NCBI GenBank assembly: GCA_026770575.1
Contig: MU657274.1
Location: 33,093-88,276, forward strand
Origin: Pelagophyceae sp. CCMP2097
Taxonomy: Eukaryota > Sar > Pelagophyceae
DNA: 55,184 nt
Direction: 5' to 3'
Shown here one piece after another: positions 30,564 to 41,477 of this stretch (position 1 is its first letter; each line of letters starts with the position of its first letter). The notes under the pieces were generated by a model, which worked only from the letters and a program-made list of their open reading frames with translations, searched no databases and had not been told where the DNA came from. A program made the translations under genes and the position numbers.

Positions 30564-31468
30564 GGCCGATTTAGACCGCCTCCTCGGACCACGCTCCGTC
30601 GAAGTATATCCGTGCCGGAGCGCCGCGCCTCGCAGGAACGCGCCGTGATCACGTGGCCTCCAAGAGCAGAATTCCGCTCTCGACTTTTATATAATAAAAA
30701 CTAAAGTTTTAAGAAGTTTTCAGCGATACCTCGCACTTTGGCCTCTGGAGAAGGGGTTCGTTACAAAACAAACGATTTTTTACAAAAGCTGGAACGGCCA
30801 TGTGGTACGGCGCGGGCTATTAGGGCGACTTAAGGGTGTATCAGCAAGTGTCCTCGACATCGATAGAGCGCCTGGAAATAAGTCGCCAAAATCACCGCTT
30901 CAGCGACGAATTTCACATCGCCTTGGCGGATGGCGCGCCCTCGCTGCGCCATCCAGAGGGCAAGTAAAGCAGCAAAGGGCTCTTCCGTGGCCGAACGACG
31001 TACTTTTATTCTAACTTTTTTCAGAGAGCGCCGATGGTTCTGATTTTTGCGTGCCACGGCCAAGTGCCAGGCTGCGGCTGTTTACCGAAATTTGCCTTGT
31101 AGTATGCTTTGACTTCCGACAAATTAATGTCCTTCTAAATATTTTTAGCGACGAAATAATTAAAAGAAGAAAAAGGCGCGAAACATGCGCCGTTACTCCG
31201 TACTTTTGTTCGGTAAACGCCGCCAGCCTGGCAAATGCAAGGTACGCCACACTAATTCCTCGATATACGACCTATTTGAGAAATCGAAAACAGGATAGCG
31301 ACTATCGCTCGTCCCAAGGTAACCGAGGCGCTGCAGAGCGATGCCACGTCGCCTTGATGCATCCTGGGGGCACAATTCCACCAGGCTAGCCGTATCAGAG
31401 ACCTCGAGAAAGTCATTTTTCCTCTGTTCCAGGAGAGGATTTGTTTAGTAACGAACCCCTGTCACCAG
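30564..31468. other. lower-GC spacer with no recognised gene
   Basis: From about 30670 the base composition drops clearly relative to the window (tatataataaaaactaaag). Frames on the minus strand (31011-31250, 31193-31381, 30830-31063) are short with mixed composition. None shows a domain, although their balanced amino-acid use hints at decayed foreign coding DNA. The MITE-like element lies at the right end of this island. Confidence 0.5.
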
Positions 31469-31782
31469 CGTTCTGTTTTTTTACCAAGTGGGGGGGCACA
31501 GTAGGGTCAAAATGCTCACAAGTGGGTGGGTGCCCCCTCCTAACAGGCCCCATCACGATGGGTGGTATCTGACTTCGCGTGTCAGCGTCAAGGGCTTCGG
31601 TCCTGCGAGTCAATGCACCTCCCAGAGTGCGCTGGGAGGTACGCAAGCCTGCCTATCTCAGCTCCCTGCCGTGCCTGGAAAGTACTTTTCTAGAAAAACC
31701 CGTCGCCATAAAGTGGGTGGGTGGGGGGTCCTAATTGACCCTACTGTTCCCCCCCACTTCAGGTTGGTAAAAAAACAGAACG
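31469..31782. mobile_element. MITE-like element with ~40-bp terminal inverted repeats
   Basis: The left end (31469-31508, cgttctgtttttttacca...) and the reverse complement of the right end (31737-31782) agree over about 40 bp, apart from a 6-bp extra segment and one substitution. A CAG lies immediately outside both ends, a possible 3-bp target duplication. The 230-bp interior has no open frame with a transposase motif and carries a further gtgggtgggtg/inverted C-run pair. It is non-autonomous; superfamily not assignable by eye. Confidence 0.75.
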
Positions 31783-31950
31783 CAGTTGGTCAGCCAGCAG
31801 CCTGAGTGCACTAGTACTTGCCATGCCGTGACTGAACCAAGCCGGACGTCCGGACTTTACGGTTACAGGCAGGAGCCTGCTGCACAGGACTCCCAGTGGT
31901 AGGAGCCCAGGCAGGGTTGGCACGATGGGAATCGGCCGGTCCGACACACA

Positions 31951-34383
31951 TTAGAAAGCGAGCTTGCCTCGCAGGCACGCTTGCTGGTCGGCGCTCGTCC
32001 GCAGCTGCTTCCATTCAAAGTACGCCACGCGGACCACCTTCCAGCCCAGTCGGCGGAGCAGCCGCTCCTTGGCCTTGGTCGGGCCGTCGAGGACGTGCGT
32101 CACGCCGTCCGTATAGCCCGCGAGGTAGTGCGTCGGCCCATAAAACTCGACGGCGACCTTTGACGCCGGCTGCGCCATGCCGAGGCTGAGGCCTTCGGCG
32201 GTAAAGTGCGGCGCGTCGTGGTCCCAGCCGATGCGCCAGAGCGCTGCCGAGACGTCGCACTGCGCCCGAGACGCCGGCTCTTGGCGAAGACCAGCGACTT
32301 GCAGCTCGGCCTCGTGTCGACTGAGGAGCACCGTCAACGAGTGCCGCGGCGCCTCGAGCCGGAGGTGCACGTAGACTCGGTGCAATTGAGCCAGTCCTTC
32401 GTAACTGCACTCGCCGATCCTAAGTTTCGAAGCAACCGCCTCGAATAGCGCCGGCGCGTCGACGCCCGCCGTGGCGAACGACCACGCTGTGTTCACGAGC
32501 TCTTGCGAGTCGAACGTCGCGATCTTCGTTGAAGCTTCTGCGGCGACGGCCTCGAACAGCGGCCGGTGCGCCTCGGTAGCCCCCGCTGTCGCGTAAGCCC
32601 ACACAGTGTTCGCGAGGGCTTGCGGGTTGAACGTCACAATCTTCTTTGATGATTCCGCGGCGACCGCCTCGAACAACGCCGACGCCTTGACTCCTGCCGT
32701 CGAAAAGGCCCAGACGGTGTTCGCGAGCGCTTGGGAGCTGAACGCCGCGACCCTGTGTCGTGCTTCCGCGGCAACTGCCTCGAACAACAACGGCGCCTCG
32801 ACTCGAGCCGTCGCAAAAGCCCACACAGTGTTTGAAAGGCCTTGTGGAGTGAACACGGTGATCATCTTCACGGATTCCGCGGCGACGGCCTTGAACAACA
32901 ATGGCGCCTCGGCCATCGCCGTCGCGTAGGCCCAGACGGTGTTGGCAAGGTTCTGCGGGCTGAACATTGCAATCTTCTTGACTGATTCCGCGGCGACCAA
33001 CTCGAAGAGCGCGGGCGCCTCGATCTTCGCCGTCGAGAACGCCCACGCCGTGTTTGCGAGCTCTTGCGGTTTAAACGTCGCAATCTTCTTTGATACTTCT
33101 GCGGCGACGGCCTCGAACAACGCCAGCGCGTCGGCTCCCGCCGTCGCAAAGGCCCACAAAGTGTTCGCGAGCTCTTGCGAGTTGAACGCCACCATCTTCA
33201 TCGATGCTTCTGCGGCGACGGCCTCGAACAGCGCCGGTGGCGCGACTCCCGCCGTCGCAAACGCCCACACGGTGCTCGCGAGCGCCTGCGGAGAGAACGT
33301 CGCAATCTTCGCGCGCGCCACCGCGGCGACGGCCTCGAAGAGCGTGGGAGCGTCGACGTTGCCGATCTTGGCGACGCCCCAGCACGCGTTCGCGAGCTGC
33401 CGAGATTCCCACCGCGCCGCATCGACTTTCATGCTCGTCGCAGTGCGTTCCACCAGCGTGCTGAGGAGCGGCGGCGGCGGTCCAGAAAACGGGCCGAGGG
33501 CGCCGAGGCGGTGAAGCGCCGTCGCAAGGTTCACGGGGCTCCACGCGGTCTCGGCGTCGACGAGCGCGAGCACGGCGGCGGCGTCGCTCGACACGAGCCG
33601 CTTGTTGAGCGAAATCTCCGCCGCGCTGGGGTGCCGACTTTTTTCCCACCGCGGTTTCTCGGCCGTCGCGCGACGCGGCTTGAATGGCACTTTGCGGACG
33701 CGGACGCCGATGCGCACGCCGCACAGCGAAAAGCCGTCCATCACGCAGACCATGGCCGGCACGTCGGCGTCTTTTGCCTCGATGGTGACAAAAGCAAAGC
33801 CGCGCGGCTTTTTGGTCCAGCGGTCCGAGGGCATGATGACGCTCCGCACCGCGCACACTGCCGAAAACGCGCCCCGCACGTCCGCGGCCGTCGCGCCGCG
33901 CGCCACGTTACGCACCAGCAGCTCCGCAACCGGCCCGCCGCCCGCCCCGCCGCGCGCCGCAGGGCCGGACCGCCACGGCTCCGGGCGCGGCGCCTCTTCC
34001 ACGGTCTCTTCGGGGCAAGCCAGTTTCGCGCGCTCCGCGAGGCTGGCGGCGTGGCGCCGCGCCTTGGCGGCGTCCACGAGGGCCACTCTGAGCAGCCGGG
34101 ATCCCATGGCGGCGCCGCTCATGGCCTCGAGCGCGAACTCTGCGGCGTCGGCGGCGACGGTCACGACGGTGTAGCCGCGCGGCGCGCCCGTCGCGCGGTG
34201 CACGGGGGACTGGACGTGGCGCACGGTGCAGCACGCTTCGAACGCGCGGCGCACGTCGTCGGCCGTCGCCGTGACCGGCAGGTTACGCACGTACAGGTCC
34301 GCCGTGGCCTCGGCCTCCGGGGGTAACGGGGGGCCGCTCGCGCAGCGGCGCAGCACGGGGCCCATCCGCGTGCGTCGCCACAT
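31951..34383 (-). CDS. organelle RNA-binding protein: two RRMs, 37-residue helical repeats, RAP domain
   Basis: A single exon of 810 residues. The frame extends upstream without an ATG, so ATG 34383 (MWRRTRMGPVLRRC, a mitochondrial-type presequence) is chosen. RRM1 has RNP2 LYVRNLPV and RNP1 RGYTVVTV. RRM2 has LLVRNVAR and RGFAFVTI. Then nine ~37-residue units of the form F.PQ.LANTVWAFATAG..AP.LFEAVAAE...K follow, the heptatricopeptide/octotricopeptide class. A C-terminal RAP domain (VAVEFYGPTHYL...RRLGWKVVRVAYFEW) ends the protein. RAP and HPR/OPR proteins bind and process organellar RNA; RAP resembles a restriction-endonuclease fold. The RRM plus repeat plus RAP combination is unusual. Confidence 0.88.
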   Translation of the reverse strand: MWRRTRMGPVLRRCASGPPLPPEAEATADLYVRNLPVTATADDVRRAFEACCTVRHVQSPVHRATGAPRGYTVVTVAADAAEFALEAMSGAAMGSRLLRVALVDAAKARRHAASLAERAKLACPEETVEEAPRPEPWRSGPAARGGAGGGPVAELLVRNVARGATAADVRGAFSAVCAVRSVIMPSDRWTKKPRGFAFVTIEAKDADVPAMVCVMDGFSLCGVRIGVRVRKVPFKPRRATAEKPRWEKSRHPSAAEISLNKRLVSSDAAAVLALVDAETAWSPVNLATALHRLGALGPFSGPPPPLLSTLVERTATSMKVDAARWESRQLANACWGVAKIGNVDAPTLFEAVAAVARAKIATFSPQALASTVWAFATAGVAPPALFEAVAAEASMKMVAFNSQELANTLWAFATAGADALALFEAVAAEVSKKIATFKPQELANTAWAFSTAKIEAPALFELVAAESVKKIAMFSPQNLANTVWAYATAMAEAPLLFKAVAAESVKMITVFTPQGLSNTVWAFATARVEAPLLFEAVAAEARHRVAAFSSQALANTVWAFSTAGVKASALFEAVAAESSKKIVTFNPQALANTVWAYATAGATEAHRPLFEAVAAEASTKIATFDSQELVNTAWSFATAGVDAPALFEAVASKLRIGECSYEGLAQLHRVYVHLRLEAPRHSLTVLLSRHEAELQVAGLRQEPASRAQCDVSAALWRIGWDHDAPHFTAEGLSLGMAQPASKVAVEFYGPTHYLAGYTDGVTHVLDGPTKAKERLLRRLGWKVVRVAYFEWKQLRTSADQQACLRGKLAF

Positions 34384-34709
34384 GGATCCGACGTCGTAGT
34401 GCGCGGCGGCGGCGGCCGGGCTCCCTCGCGTGGCGCCCTCGCGTCCTCGGGCCTCGCGAGGCCTCGAGACAGGCCCGCGGGCGCGCGCCGCGCGGAAAGA
34501 AGAAAAAAAAGTTCGCCTTTCGCCAAAATGACGACGGAGCGCCCCCCCCGGCGGGAGCCATCCATCCAGGCGTCGTCCGCCGTGGAGGGCGCGCGCCGGG
34601 CGACCGATTCCTGGCACCGACTCCGACGAGGCCGTCTAGACGCGTCTCTATACTAGGGATCTCTAGAGTCTATAGTAGGATTCCGATGTTACACACGGGG
34701 CACACGCCC

Positions 34710-35728
34710 CTAGAGCCCCCAGTGGTCGATGAACTCGCGGACCTTGATGGTGAGGAGGTTGGAGTCTCGGAGCAGGAGCTCAATGTTGTTGTGGCCCGCA
34801 CCCCGGACCCAAAAAGGCTTGTGGCGCCTAGAGACGGGTCGGTGGGCGGTCGCTTTCGTGCAACACGCACAGCTGCCCCGCCGCGCATAAGCAGGGGCGG
34901 CGCACCACTGCGGCTGCAGCGCGAGGAGGAGTTCTTCGCCGTGCCAAAAGGGCACGACCTCGTCGTGCGTGCCGTGGACGACGAAGACGGGGCAGTGGAC
35001 GCCGGGCATGCGGTCGACGTTTGGGAAGAGATCGCCGGGCAGCGTGCAGCGGAAGTGGAACGCGACGCGGAAGACGCTCAAGATGGGCGACTGCAAGACG
35101 AGGCCCGCGGGCGGCGTGCGCGCGTCCGAGAGGCGGCGCGCGAGGTAGACAGCGGCGCCCGAGCCGATGGACCGCGAGTACATGAGGATACGGCCGTGCG
35201 GCACGCGTCGCACGTCCGTCAGGTAGGCCCAGGCGGCGTCGGCGTCGGCGTAGACGTGCTGCTCGGACGGCTCGCCCTTCGACCGCGCGTAGCCCGTGTA
35301 CGAGTAGGCCAGCACGTTGACGTCGAGCGCCTGCCCGAGCTCGCGGAGCCAGGCGTAAATCGTCGCGACGTCCTCGGCGTTGGCGTGCGAAAAGAGCACC
35401 GTCAGCCGCGCGCCACGGTCAATGGAGAAGGCCTCGATCCTAGGGCCGCCCAAGCTCAGCGTGCATGCCGTGCGGCGTCCGACACGCATGTGCGGTGTCG
35501 CCGGGACGCACGTCGACCCGAGGCGCGTCTGCAACTCGAGGCGCTCGGCGTCGTCGTGCCGCGCCACCAGCGCGGCAATGTCCGCGCGCGCCGCCGGCGG
35601 CTGGAAGACCTAGTATGGCGGAAGAGGGTGTTCCGAAAGCTGGCTCTGGCCGCTCCTCCCCCCGACGATGCGAGGCTCCCGACGATTGCGACGCGGTCGC
35701 TGACGGCGCTCGAGAGCGTCGCGCCCAT
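34710..35728 (-). CDS. ABHD17-like alpha/beta serine hydrolase
   Basis: Three exons (35728-~35684, 35609-34906, 34827-34710) give about 288 residues. The second intron (78 bp, a multiple of three) must be removed to give PQW-RHKPFWVRGAGHNNIELL, as in the family. VLFSHANAEDVATIYAWL, YSYTGYARSKG, the nucleophile motif MYSRSIGSGAAV (Ser in SRSIGS), VVHGTHDEVVPFWHGEEL (acid) and GAGHN (His) match ABHD17/FAM108 depalmitoylases. These remove palmitate from membrane-anchored proteins. The first exon (MGATLSSAVSDRVAI) is short. Its donor is one of several GT sites. MGATLSS could be an N-myristoylation signal, whereas animal ABHD17 uses an N-terminal Cys cluster for palmitoylation. Confidence 0.85.
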
Positions 35729-35987
35729 GGTGGGTCATCGAAGCCGCGGCATCCTGGGATGCCGTTGGGAATTCTTTCTGACCTCGTACTTGCAGCCTAG
35801 CTAGGCCCGGGCTGCTTACTCCGAGTCGGCGGTCTAGACGTCTTGCCCTTGGAAACCGTTCGATCTCTGTGGCTCCTTGTCTGCCTCTGCTCGTCCGCGC
35901 CCTGCTCGTCCACGACACAATTCGCGTAAGCTTTCCTCCCAGGGCTTTAAAGGGCTGCGGGAACGCTAGGCTCGCCTGGGCTCGCCG

Positions 35988-38900
35988 TTAGCCCGGTGTG
36001 GGCGAGTCTTCGTCTTCGTCGGCTTCGTCGTGGACGACCCAGCCGGCGAGGAATCTTTCGTGGGCGTTTCGCGGCCGGACGTCGTCGAGCGGGCTGAAGA
36101 AGGGGTGCTGGAGGTGCTCCATTCCGGCGCAGGTGCGGCAGACCTCTTCGATCTGCGACTGGTGGCTCAGCGCGGCGCGGAAAAGTCGGGTGCGCTGGGG
36201 CCGCACGCTGCTGCAGCACGCCGCGCACTCCGGCGGCGGCTCCGAGCCCGCTTCCGCCTCGCGCGGCGCGTTCGGCGCGAGGCGGAGGCGGAGGACGGCG
36301 CGCGCCGGCTTCTCCCAGAGCCAGAGCTGGCGGATGTCCTTGTTGACGTAGAGGTGCTCCTGGACCCGAGTGAGCGCCGTGTAGATGAGGCAGCGGTCGT
36401 CGTCGCGGAGCGGCGTCGGCTGGCCGCGACGCATCGTCGGCGTCCACGCGTCGTCGAGGAGTCTGACGGCGCACGTCTGCATGCCCTTGAACTGGTGCAC
36501 CGTCGTCAGCTGCACGCGCGCTTTCTCGGGCGTGGACGCGCTCGCAGCGGCGATGCGGTCGAGGCGCGTGAGCAGGCCGTCGCCGAGCTCGTCGACGCCG
36601 TCTAAAGCGCGCCGCAGCGCCGCGTCGGCGATGGCGTCGTTCCGCGCGAGCTCGACGAGGCGCGCGTACGTCACCGCGGGGCCGTCGTCGCCGAATGAGG
36701 CGACGGCCATGGGGTCCCGGCGCAGCCGCAGCAGCGACTTGGCCAGCGTGCGCTCGGACTCGACGTCGAGGCCGCGCACGAAGATGCTGCCCGGCGGCGC
36801 CACGCGCGCGTACTCGTCCGCCGCCCGGAGCACGGCCTGGTTCGTGCGCCCGATGCAGACCCTGTTTGGGGGGCGCGTGACCGCCACAGCGGCGACGCCC
36901 AGGGCGCAGGAGCAAACGACTGACAGCTGCGAGCCTCGGCGCTTTGGGTCGAAGAGGTGCGGGTCGCAGTCGACGCCGTTGTGGAAGTGGAGCGTCGTGT
37001 TGGGCCCTCGGCCGACGAGCGGCGGGAGGCGCTCGCAGTCGTCGGAGCAGTTGGCGAGGAGCAGCGTCGCGAGCTCGGCGATGGACGGACCGAAGCGGAA
37101 CGACTGCGTCAGCGTCACGGTGGGCAGCGTGGCGATGGACTGCGCGTCGCGGAGCGCGTTGGTGGCGCCGCGCCAGGCGTAGAGCGACTGGAAGGCGTCG
37201 CCGAGGAGGAGGTGCGCGACGTTTCGGCCGGCGTCGCGGCGGTGCGCGGTAACGAAGAGGGCGAAGTGCGTCGGCGAGGTGTCCTGGGCCTCGTCGATGA
37301 CGACGAACGCCGCGTCGAGGCGGAACGGCTCCAAAGCCTCGATAACCGTCCGGTGGCCGCTCAGCATCCACCGCAGCGCGACACGCGCGGCGGGGTCGGC
37401 CGCCGCGCCGGGCACGGGCAGGCACTCGCGCAGCTGGTACGCCTTTGCGACTTCGACGTACGACAGCTTCACCTGGGCGTGCTCCGGCGCCATCGAGATG
37501 AGCGCGCGCCTGCGCAGCCGCGGTCCGCAGAGGCATCGCGATGTCCCCTTTTTCGGCCCCTATTTTCGGCCGCGATTTCCGGCCGCGGCCGCACCAGAGC
37601 ATGCGCGCGTAGCGCTGGAGCGGCGGCGGTTTCCCCTTTGGCAGCAGGTTCTTGTGGCGGTCCCACCACCGCACGATCACGTGCGGGATGGCTTCCTCTT
37701 CCTCGTCCCCCAGCGCGAGGCGCAGCGTCAGGCACCACTTGGTGAGGACCTTGCGCGTGTGCGAAGCAATCGTCTCCTACCGCGCGCGCATCGTCGCGGG
37801 GATCCACCGCGGGGCATCGGCCAAGGGCATCCGCCAAAGAGGTGCCTCGTGCACACAAGATCTACGCACGGCAAAGGGCGCGTCCGCGTCGACGCCGATG
37901 GCTTCGAGGATCATGGACGTCGAGAGGTTTGGCGGCGCGTCGTCATCAGTATCATCTGCAAACTTTGCGGCGACGGCCTCACGGTTCGATGAAAACTGCG
38001 CTGCCACAAACGAATCGCACGTGCGGCACTCGCAGACATCCGGCGCGATGCCCGCCGAGGCGAGGCGCCGCCGTGTCTCCTCGGCCATGCCGCGGTTAAA
38101 GTAGGCCACCGCGATGCGGCACTTTGGAGACGCGCGGCGCCGGCAGAACTCGAGGACGGTGTGCGTCTTGCCCGTGCCGGCGTACCTAGATGGACGCGCG
38201 CTCAAAGGCACCGTCGAAGGCGCGGCGACTTTGCCTTTAAAGGACTTTGAAGAAGCGTACGTACGCCTTGACGATGAGCACGCCGCGCTTCTCGGGGTCG
38301 AGTTCAGCGGCGCAGACGCTCTCCTGCTCGTCGGTGAGCGCATTGCCGCGCGCTACGGCGGCCCGGGGGTCGACGGGCGTCGAAAAGAGGTCGATGGCGT
38401 TGCCCAGGTCGCGCGCGAGCGCCGACACCGTCGAGACGCGCTGGTGCGAGTTGTACCGCACGCGGTCCCAGCCCCCGTCGGATATTCGGCAGTAGAGCGC
38501 GGCGGAAAACTCGGCGACGTCGCTCGGCGCCGCCGCGGCCGCGAGGCTCCGCAGCGCGGCGGCGATGACGGCGCCGGGCCGCGCGTCGCTCGGCGCCTCG
38601 AGGCACAGAAGCAGGCATGCCGCGGCGACCCACGGCTCGTCGGCCGGCGCCACGCCGAGCGTCGTCTCCAGGAGCGCTGCCGCCGCCGCCCAGGCGTCGC
38701 CGTGCTGCCGCCGCGCGACGTTTCGCCACCATTTCGCGTCGGGCCGGCGCCAGGGCGCGCCGCGGAAGAGCATGGCGACTTCGTTGAACGGCGCGAGGCG
38801 CCGCCGGTTGTCGGGTACGCCGGCGAGGAACTCTGCGTGCGACGCGGAGAACTTTTGGTTCGGCCGCTGCGCCTTGGACTCGCGCTCCGCGGAAACGAGG

Positions 38901-39931
38901 AGGCGCGACCGCCGGTGCAGCGCCAGGCGCCGCAGGTGCGCCCGCTTCGTCCACGGCCGGAACGCCGCCGCGTCGACCACCGCCGAAGTCGCCCGGCTGC
39001 AGCCGGCCACGTGCCACAAGCCCCACGCACCCAGGCACCGCTCCGCCACGATGCACAGCACGCGCGCGCCGCCAGCAACGTCCGCGGCGCAAGTCCGCGG
39101 CCGCGCCGAGGGCGCGCTCGGGAGAACCGGGCCCTCCTGCTGCAGCGGCGGCTGCTGAGGCGGCTGCTGAGGCAGCGGCTGCGGCGGCTCCTGCTGCTGC
39201 GGCGGCGGCTGCTGTTGCTCTCGTTGTCGTCGCCGCGGGTCGTCCGAGACGTCCAACTGCTGCTGCGGTTGCGGCGGTTGCGGCGGTTGCGGCTGCCGCG
39301 GCGGCTCTTCCTGCTGCTGCCGCTGCTGCTGCGCCGGGGGTGGCTGCGGCGACGGCTGCTTTCGTCGTCCTCCTCGCCCGTCGTCCGTCATGTCCACCTG
39401 CTGCTGCGGCTGCTGCGGCTGCGGTCGCTGGGGCTGCTGCTGCTCCTCCAGCTGTAGCGGCGGCGGCTGCTGTTGCTCCGGCTGCTGCTGCCGCTGCCGC
39501 TGCTGCTGCGGCGGCAGCTGATCCTGCGGCGGCGGCTGCGGATCCTTTCGTCGTCGTCGTCGCGCGTCGTCCGCGGCGGCCGGCTGCGCGTGCTCGGCGC
39601 CGCGGACCGTCCGCCGCGCGCTGTCGATGACGCGGTCGGCGAGGTCGCCCGCGGGCGGCAGGGTCTGCCTTTTCGCCTCGGTGACGGCCCGAAAGGCCTC
39701 TTCCATCATCCGAAGTCGTTTCTTCGTGCCGACGAGCTGGGCGCGCAGCGCGGAGGCGTTCGAGTTCACGTCGGCGAGCGCGCCATCGAGGCGGCGGAGC
39801 GCCTCGGCGTCGGCGCGTTCGCTCGCGCACACTTCTGCTTCGAAGCCGCGCCGCTGCTCGTCGCGCCGCCGCTCCCACTGCGCCTCACGCACCCGCGCAG
39901 CGACGCGCCCAGCCTCGAGCAAGCCCTCCAT
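35988..39931 (-). CDS. FBH1-like UvrD/Rep-family DNA helicase with coiled-coil and PQ-rich N-terminus
   Basis: Four exons (39931-38265, 38185-37870, 37776-37595, 37509-35988) close in frame to 1228 residues. Residues 1-90 are a charged coiled coil; ~110-250 is Pro/Gln-rich low complexity; ~260-310 (RVLCIVAERCLGAWGLWHVAGCSR) looks F-box-like. The helicase follows: Walker A YAGTGKT (557-563, spanning the first splice), DEAQD (794-798), GDAFQSLYAWRG, TLTQSFRFG, TTVHQFKGMQ and YTALTRVQEHLY. The order F-box then UvrD-type core is that of FBH1, an SCF-linked 3'-5' helicase that removes RAD51 and limits recombination. The F-box assignment is tentative. Introns are 79, 93 and 85 bp. It is divergent from the BTB gene. 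Confidence 0.87.
39190..39550 (-). repeat. Gln/Pro low-complexity tract in the FBH1-like gene
   Basis: CAG/CCG-type codons dominate, encoding runs such as QPPQPPQPQQQLDVSDD and PQPQQPQQQVDMTDDGRG. The motif QQQ(L/V)D(V/M)(S/T)DD occurs twice ~60 residues apart, each followed by RRR/GRR, so the tract contains a larger imperfect duplication. Confidence 0.75.
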
Positions 39932-40190
39932 GCTGCCGCGCCGCGCGCGCGCGCGCGTCGCGCAAAATTCAATATTACAAAATCCAAGTTTACAATTGTT
40001 TACAACACTAAGTCTTTTGCAATAATGGCGAAAACGACTTGATCAAACCCTTAGCGCCGGTTTAACTAAGAAATCTCGAGGCGCCGCGCGCCGCGCCGAT
40101 GTTCGGGGCGAGCGAGCGCGGGTCGCGCTCCCGGAGCCATTTCGAGGCCATGGACCAGGAACACGAGTGCGTCGCATCCGCCGCGGTCGG
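39932..40190. promoter_or_regulatory. divergent promoter region, FBH1-like/BTB
   Basis: This 259-bp spacer separates two divergent starts. A (CG)n run near 39940-39960 is followed by an AT-rich stretch to ~40025. An ATG at 40099 in the BTB direction gives no phase-compatible splice to the next exon, so it was not used. Confidence 0.4.
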
Positions 40191-41311
40191 ATGTCTGTCG
40201 AGAGCGGCCCAGGCAAGGTTGGACACAACGCCGCCGTCGGAGCGCACACGCGTCGTATGCTCGCGCGCGCGCCGCGCGGCCCGCCGAGCGTGCGCGGCAG
40301 GTCCAAACTCGAGCTCGAGCACGCGGTGCTGGAGCAGCGGTCGCAGGAGCTGCGGCGCGAGGCGCGGAAGCAGGCGCGGCAGCGCGCGTGAGTTGTTCGG
40401 ACGCGTACACCCGCGCGCCGGCGTTGGAGCGCGATGCAGGTTCCTGCGCGAGGAGCGCAAGAAGGCGCGCGAGGAGCGCGAGAGCCTCGAGGCGGACAAG
40501 GCGGCACTCAAGCACAAGAAGAAGGAAGACTGGTTCCCCGAGCCGCGAGTCCGCCCGCGTCCCTCGCGGACCCGCGCGTGACGGCGCCAAAGGCCCTCGC
40601 CGAGGCGGCGACCTCTAGGTACCTGCCCGCGGGGTCGCCGCGGCTGCGGCTGAACGTCGGCGGCCAGGTCTTCGAGATCTCGAGGCAGTTTCTGGACGAC
40701 GACCCGGACTCGCTCCTCGCGGCGCTGTCGTCAGACGACTGCCCGCTCTTCAAGGACGGCAGTGAGCGCTCCATGCGAGGCATTTGCGGCGCCGGGCCGC
40801 CGCGAGCCGCATCGTAGGCTCGGACGGCGAGCGCGTGGCGTACGTCGACCGCGACTGGTGGCTGTTCCGCTACATTTTGATCTTCCTGCGCGACGGCGTG
40901 CTGCCGCAGTCGCGCGCGCTGACACTACAGCTGTACCGCGAGGCGGCGTTCTGGCGGCTGCGCACGCTGCAGACGGCCATCGAGGAGACGCACCTCCAAC
41001 TGACGCGGACGAAGATTGGCGTCGACTCGGACCCCGCATCAAAGACCTTTGGCGCCCTCGTCGAGGAGCAGGCGGCGCCGAAGACCAAGTTCTGGCTCAA
41101 CCGGCCGGACTGGTGGGAGTCGCAGGCTAAAACGGCGCCGCCGAAGGAGGACCCGGATACGGACTGGTGGACGGATAAAGAGGATTACAAATCGACGCGC
41201 TTCGGGCCCCTCTCCACAAACCCGATCAAGGTCGTCGCCAACAAGGAAGAGGTGAAGAAGAACAAGGACGTCTACCCGATGGTCCAAAGCACCTGGGGCT
41301 ACCGCTCTTAA
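40191..41311 (+). CDS. BTB/POZ (T1-type, KCTD-like) protein
   Basis: Four exons (40191-40387, 40440-40577, 40619-40761, 40818-41311; introns 52, 41 and 56 bp) give 323 residues. Residues ~20-110 are a basic/acidic coiled coil (EHAVLEQRSQELRREARKQ, EERKKAREERESLEADKAAL). Next is a potassium-channel-tetramerisation-type BTB: RLRLNVGGQVFEISRQFL, LFKDG, then after the last splice AYVDRDWWLFRYILIFLRDG. The C-terminal ~120 residues contain three Trp-Trp/TDWW motifs (NRPDWWES, DTDWWTDKED) and end STWGYRS; no domain recognised. KCTD-like proteins oligomerise and often act as cullin-3 adaptors. The start is the first ATG that splices in phase. Confidence 0.82.
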
Positions 41312-41477
41312 GGAATCGTGTGTGTTCATGGCTCCTGGACAGACCTGGACAGCCTTGGAAAGGGACCTTCCAAAAGCCCTTTACGTAAACTCTCGGTAGC
41401 GACGGACAGAGTGGAGCCGGCAGCGCGGCGCGGCGCCAACGGGCCTCCGCGAGGCCCGGCGCGGCCTATAGGGCGCC

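Noticed and set aside
34384..34617. N-terminal extension of the RRM-HPR-RAP protein
   Set aside because: The frame is open upstream but has no ATG before 34383, and the residues are low-complexity; the MWRRTRMG start looks like a mitochondrial presequence.
40099..40190. Upstream ATG at 40099 as start of the BTB gene
   Set aside because: Its frame offers donors only in phases that do not match the next exon's acceptor; ATG 40191 reads straight into the coiled coil.
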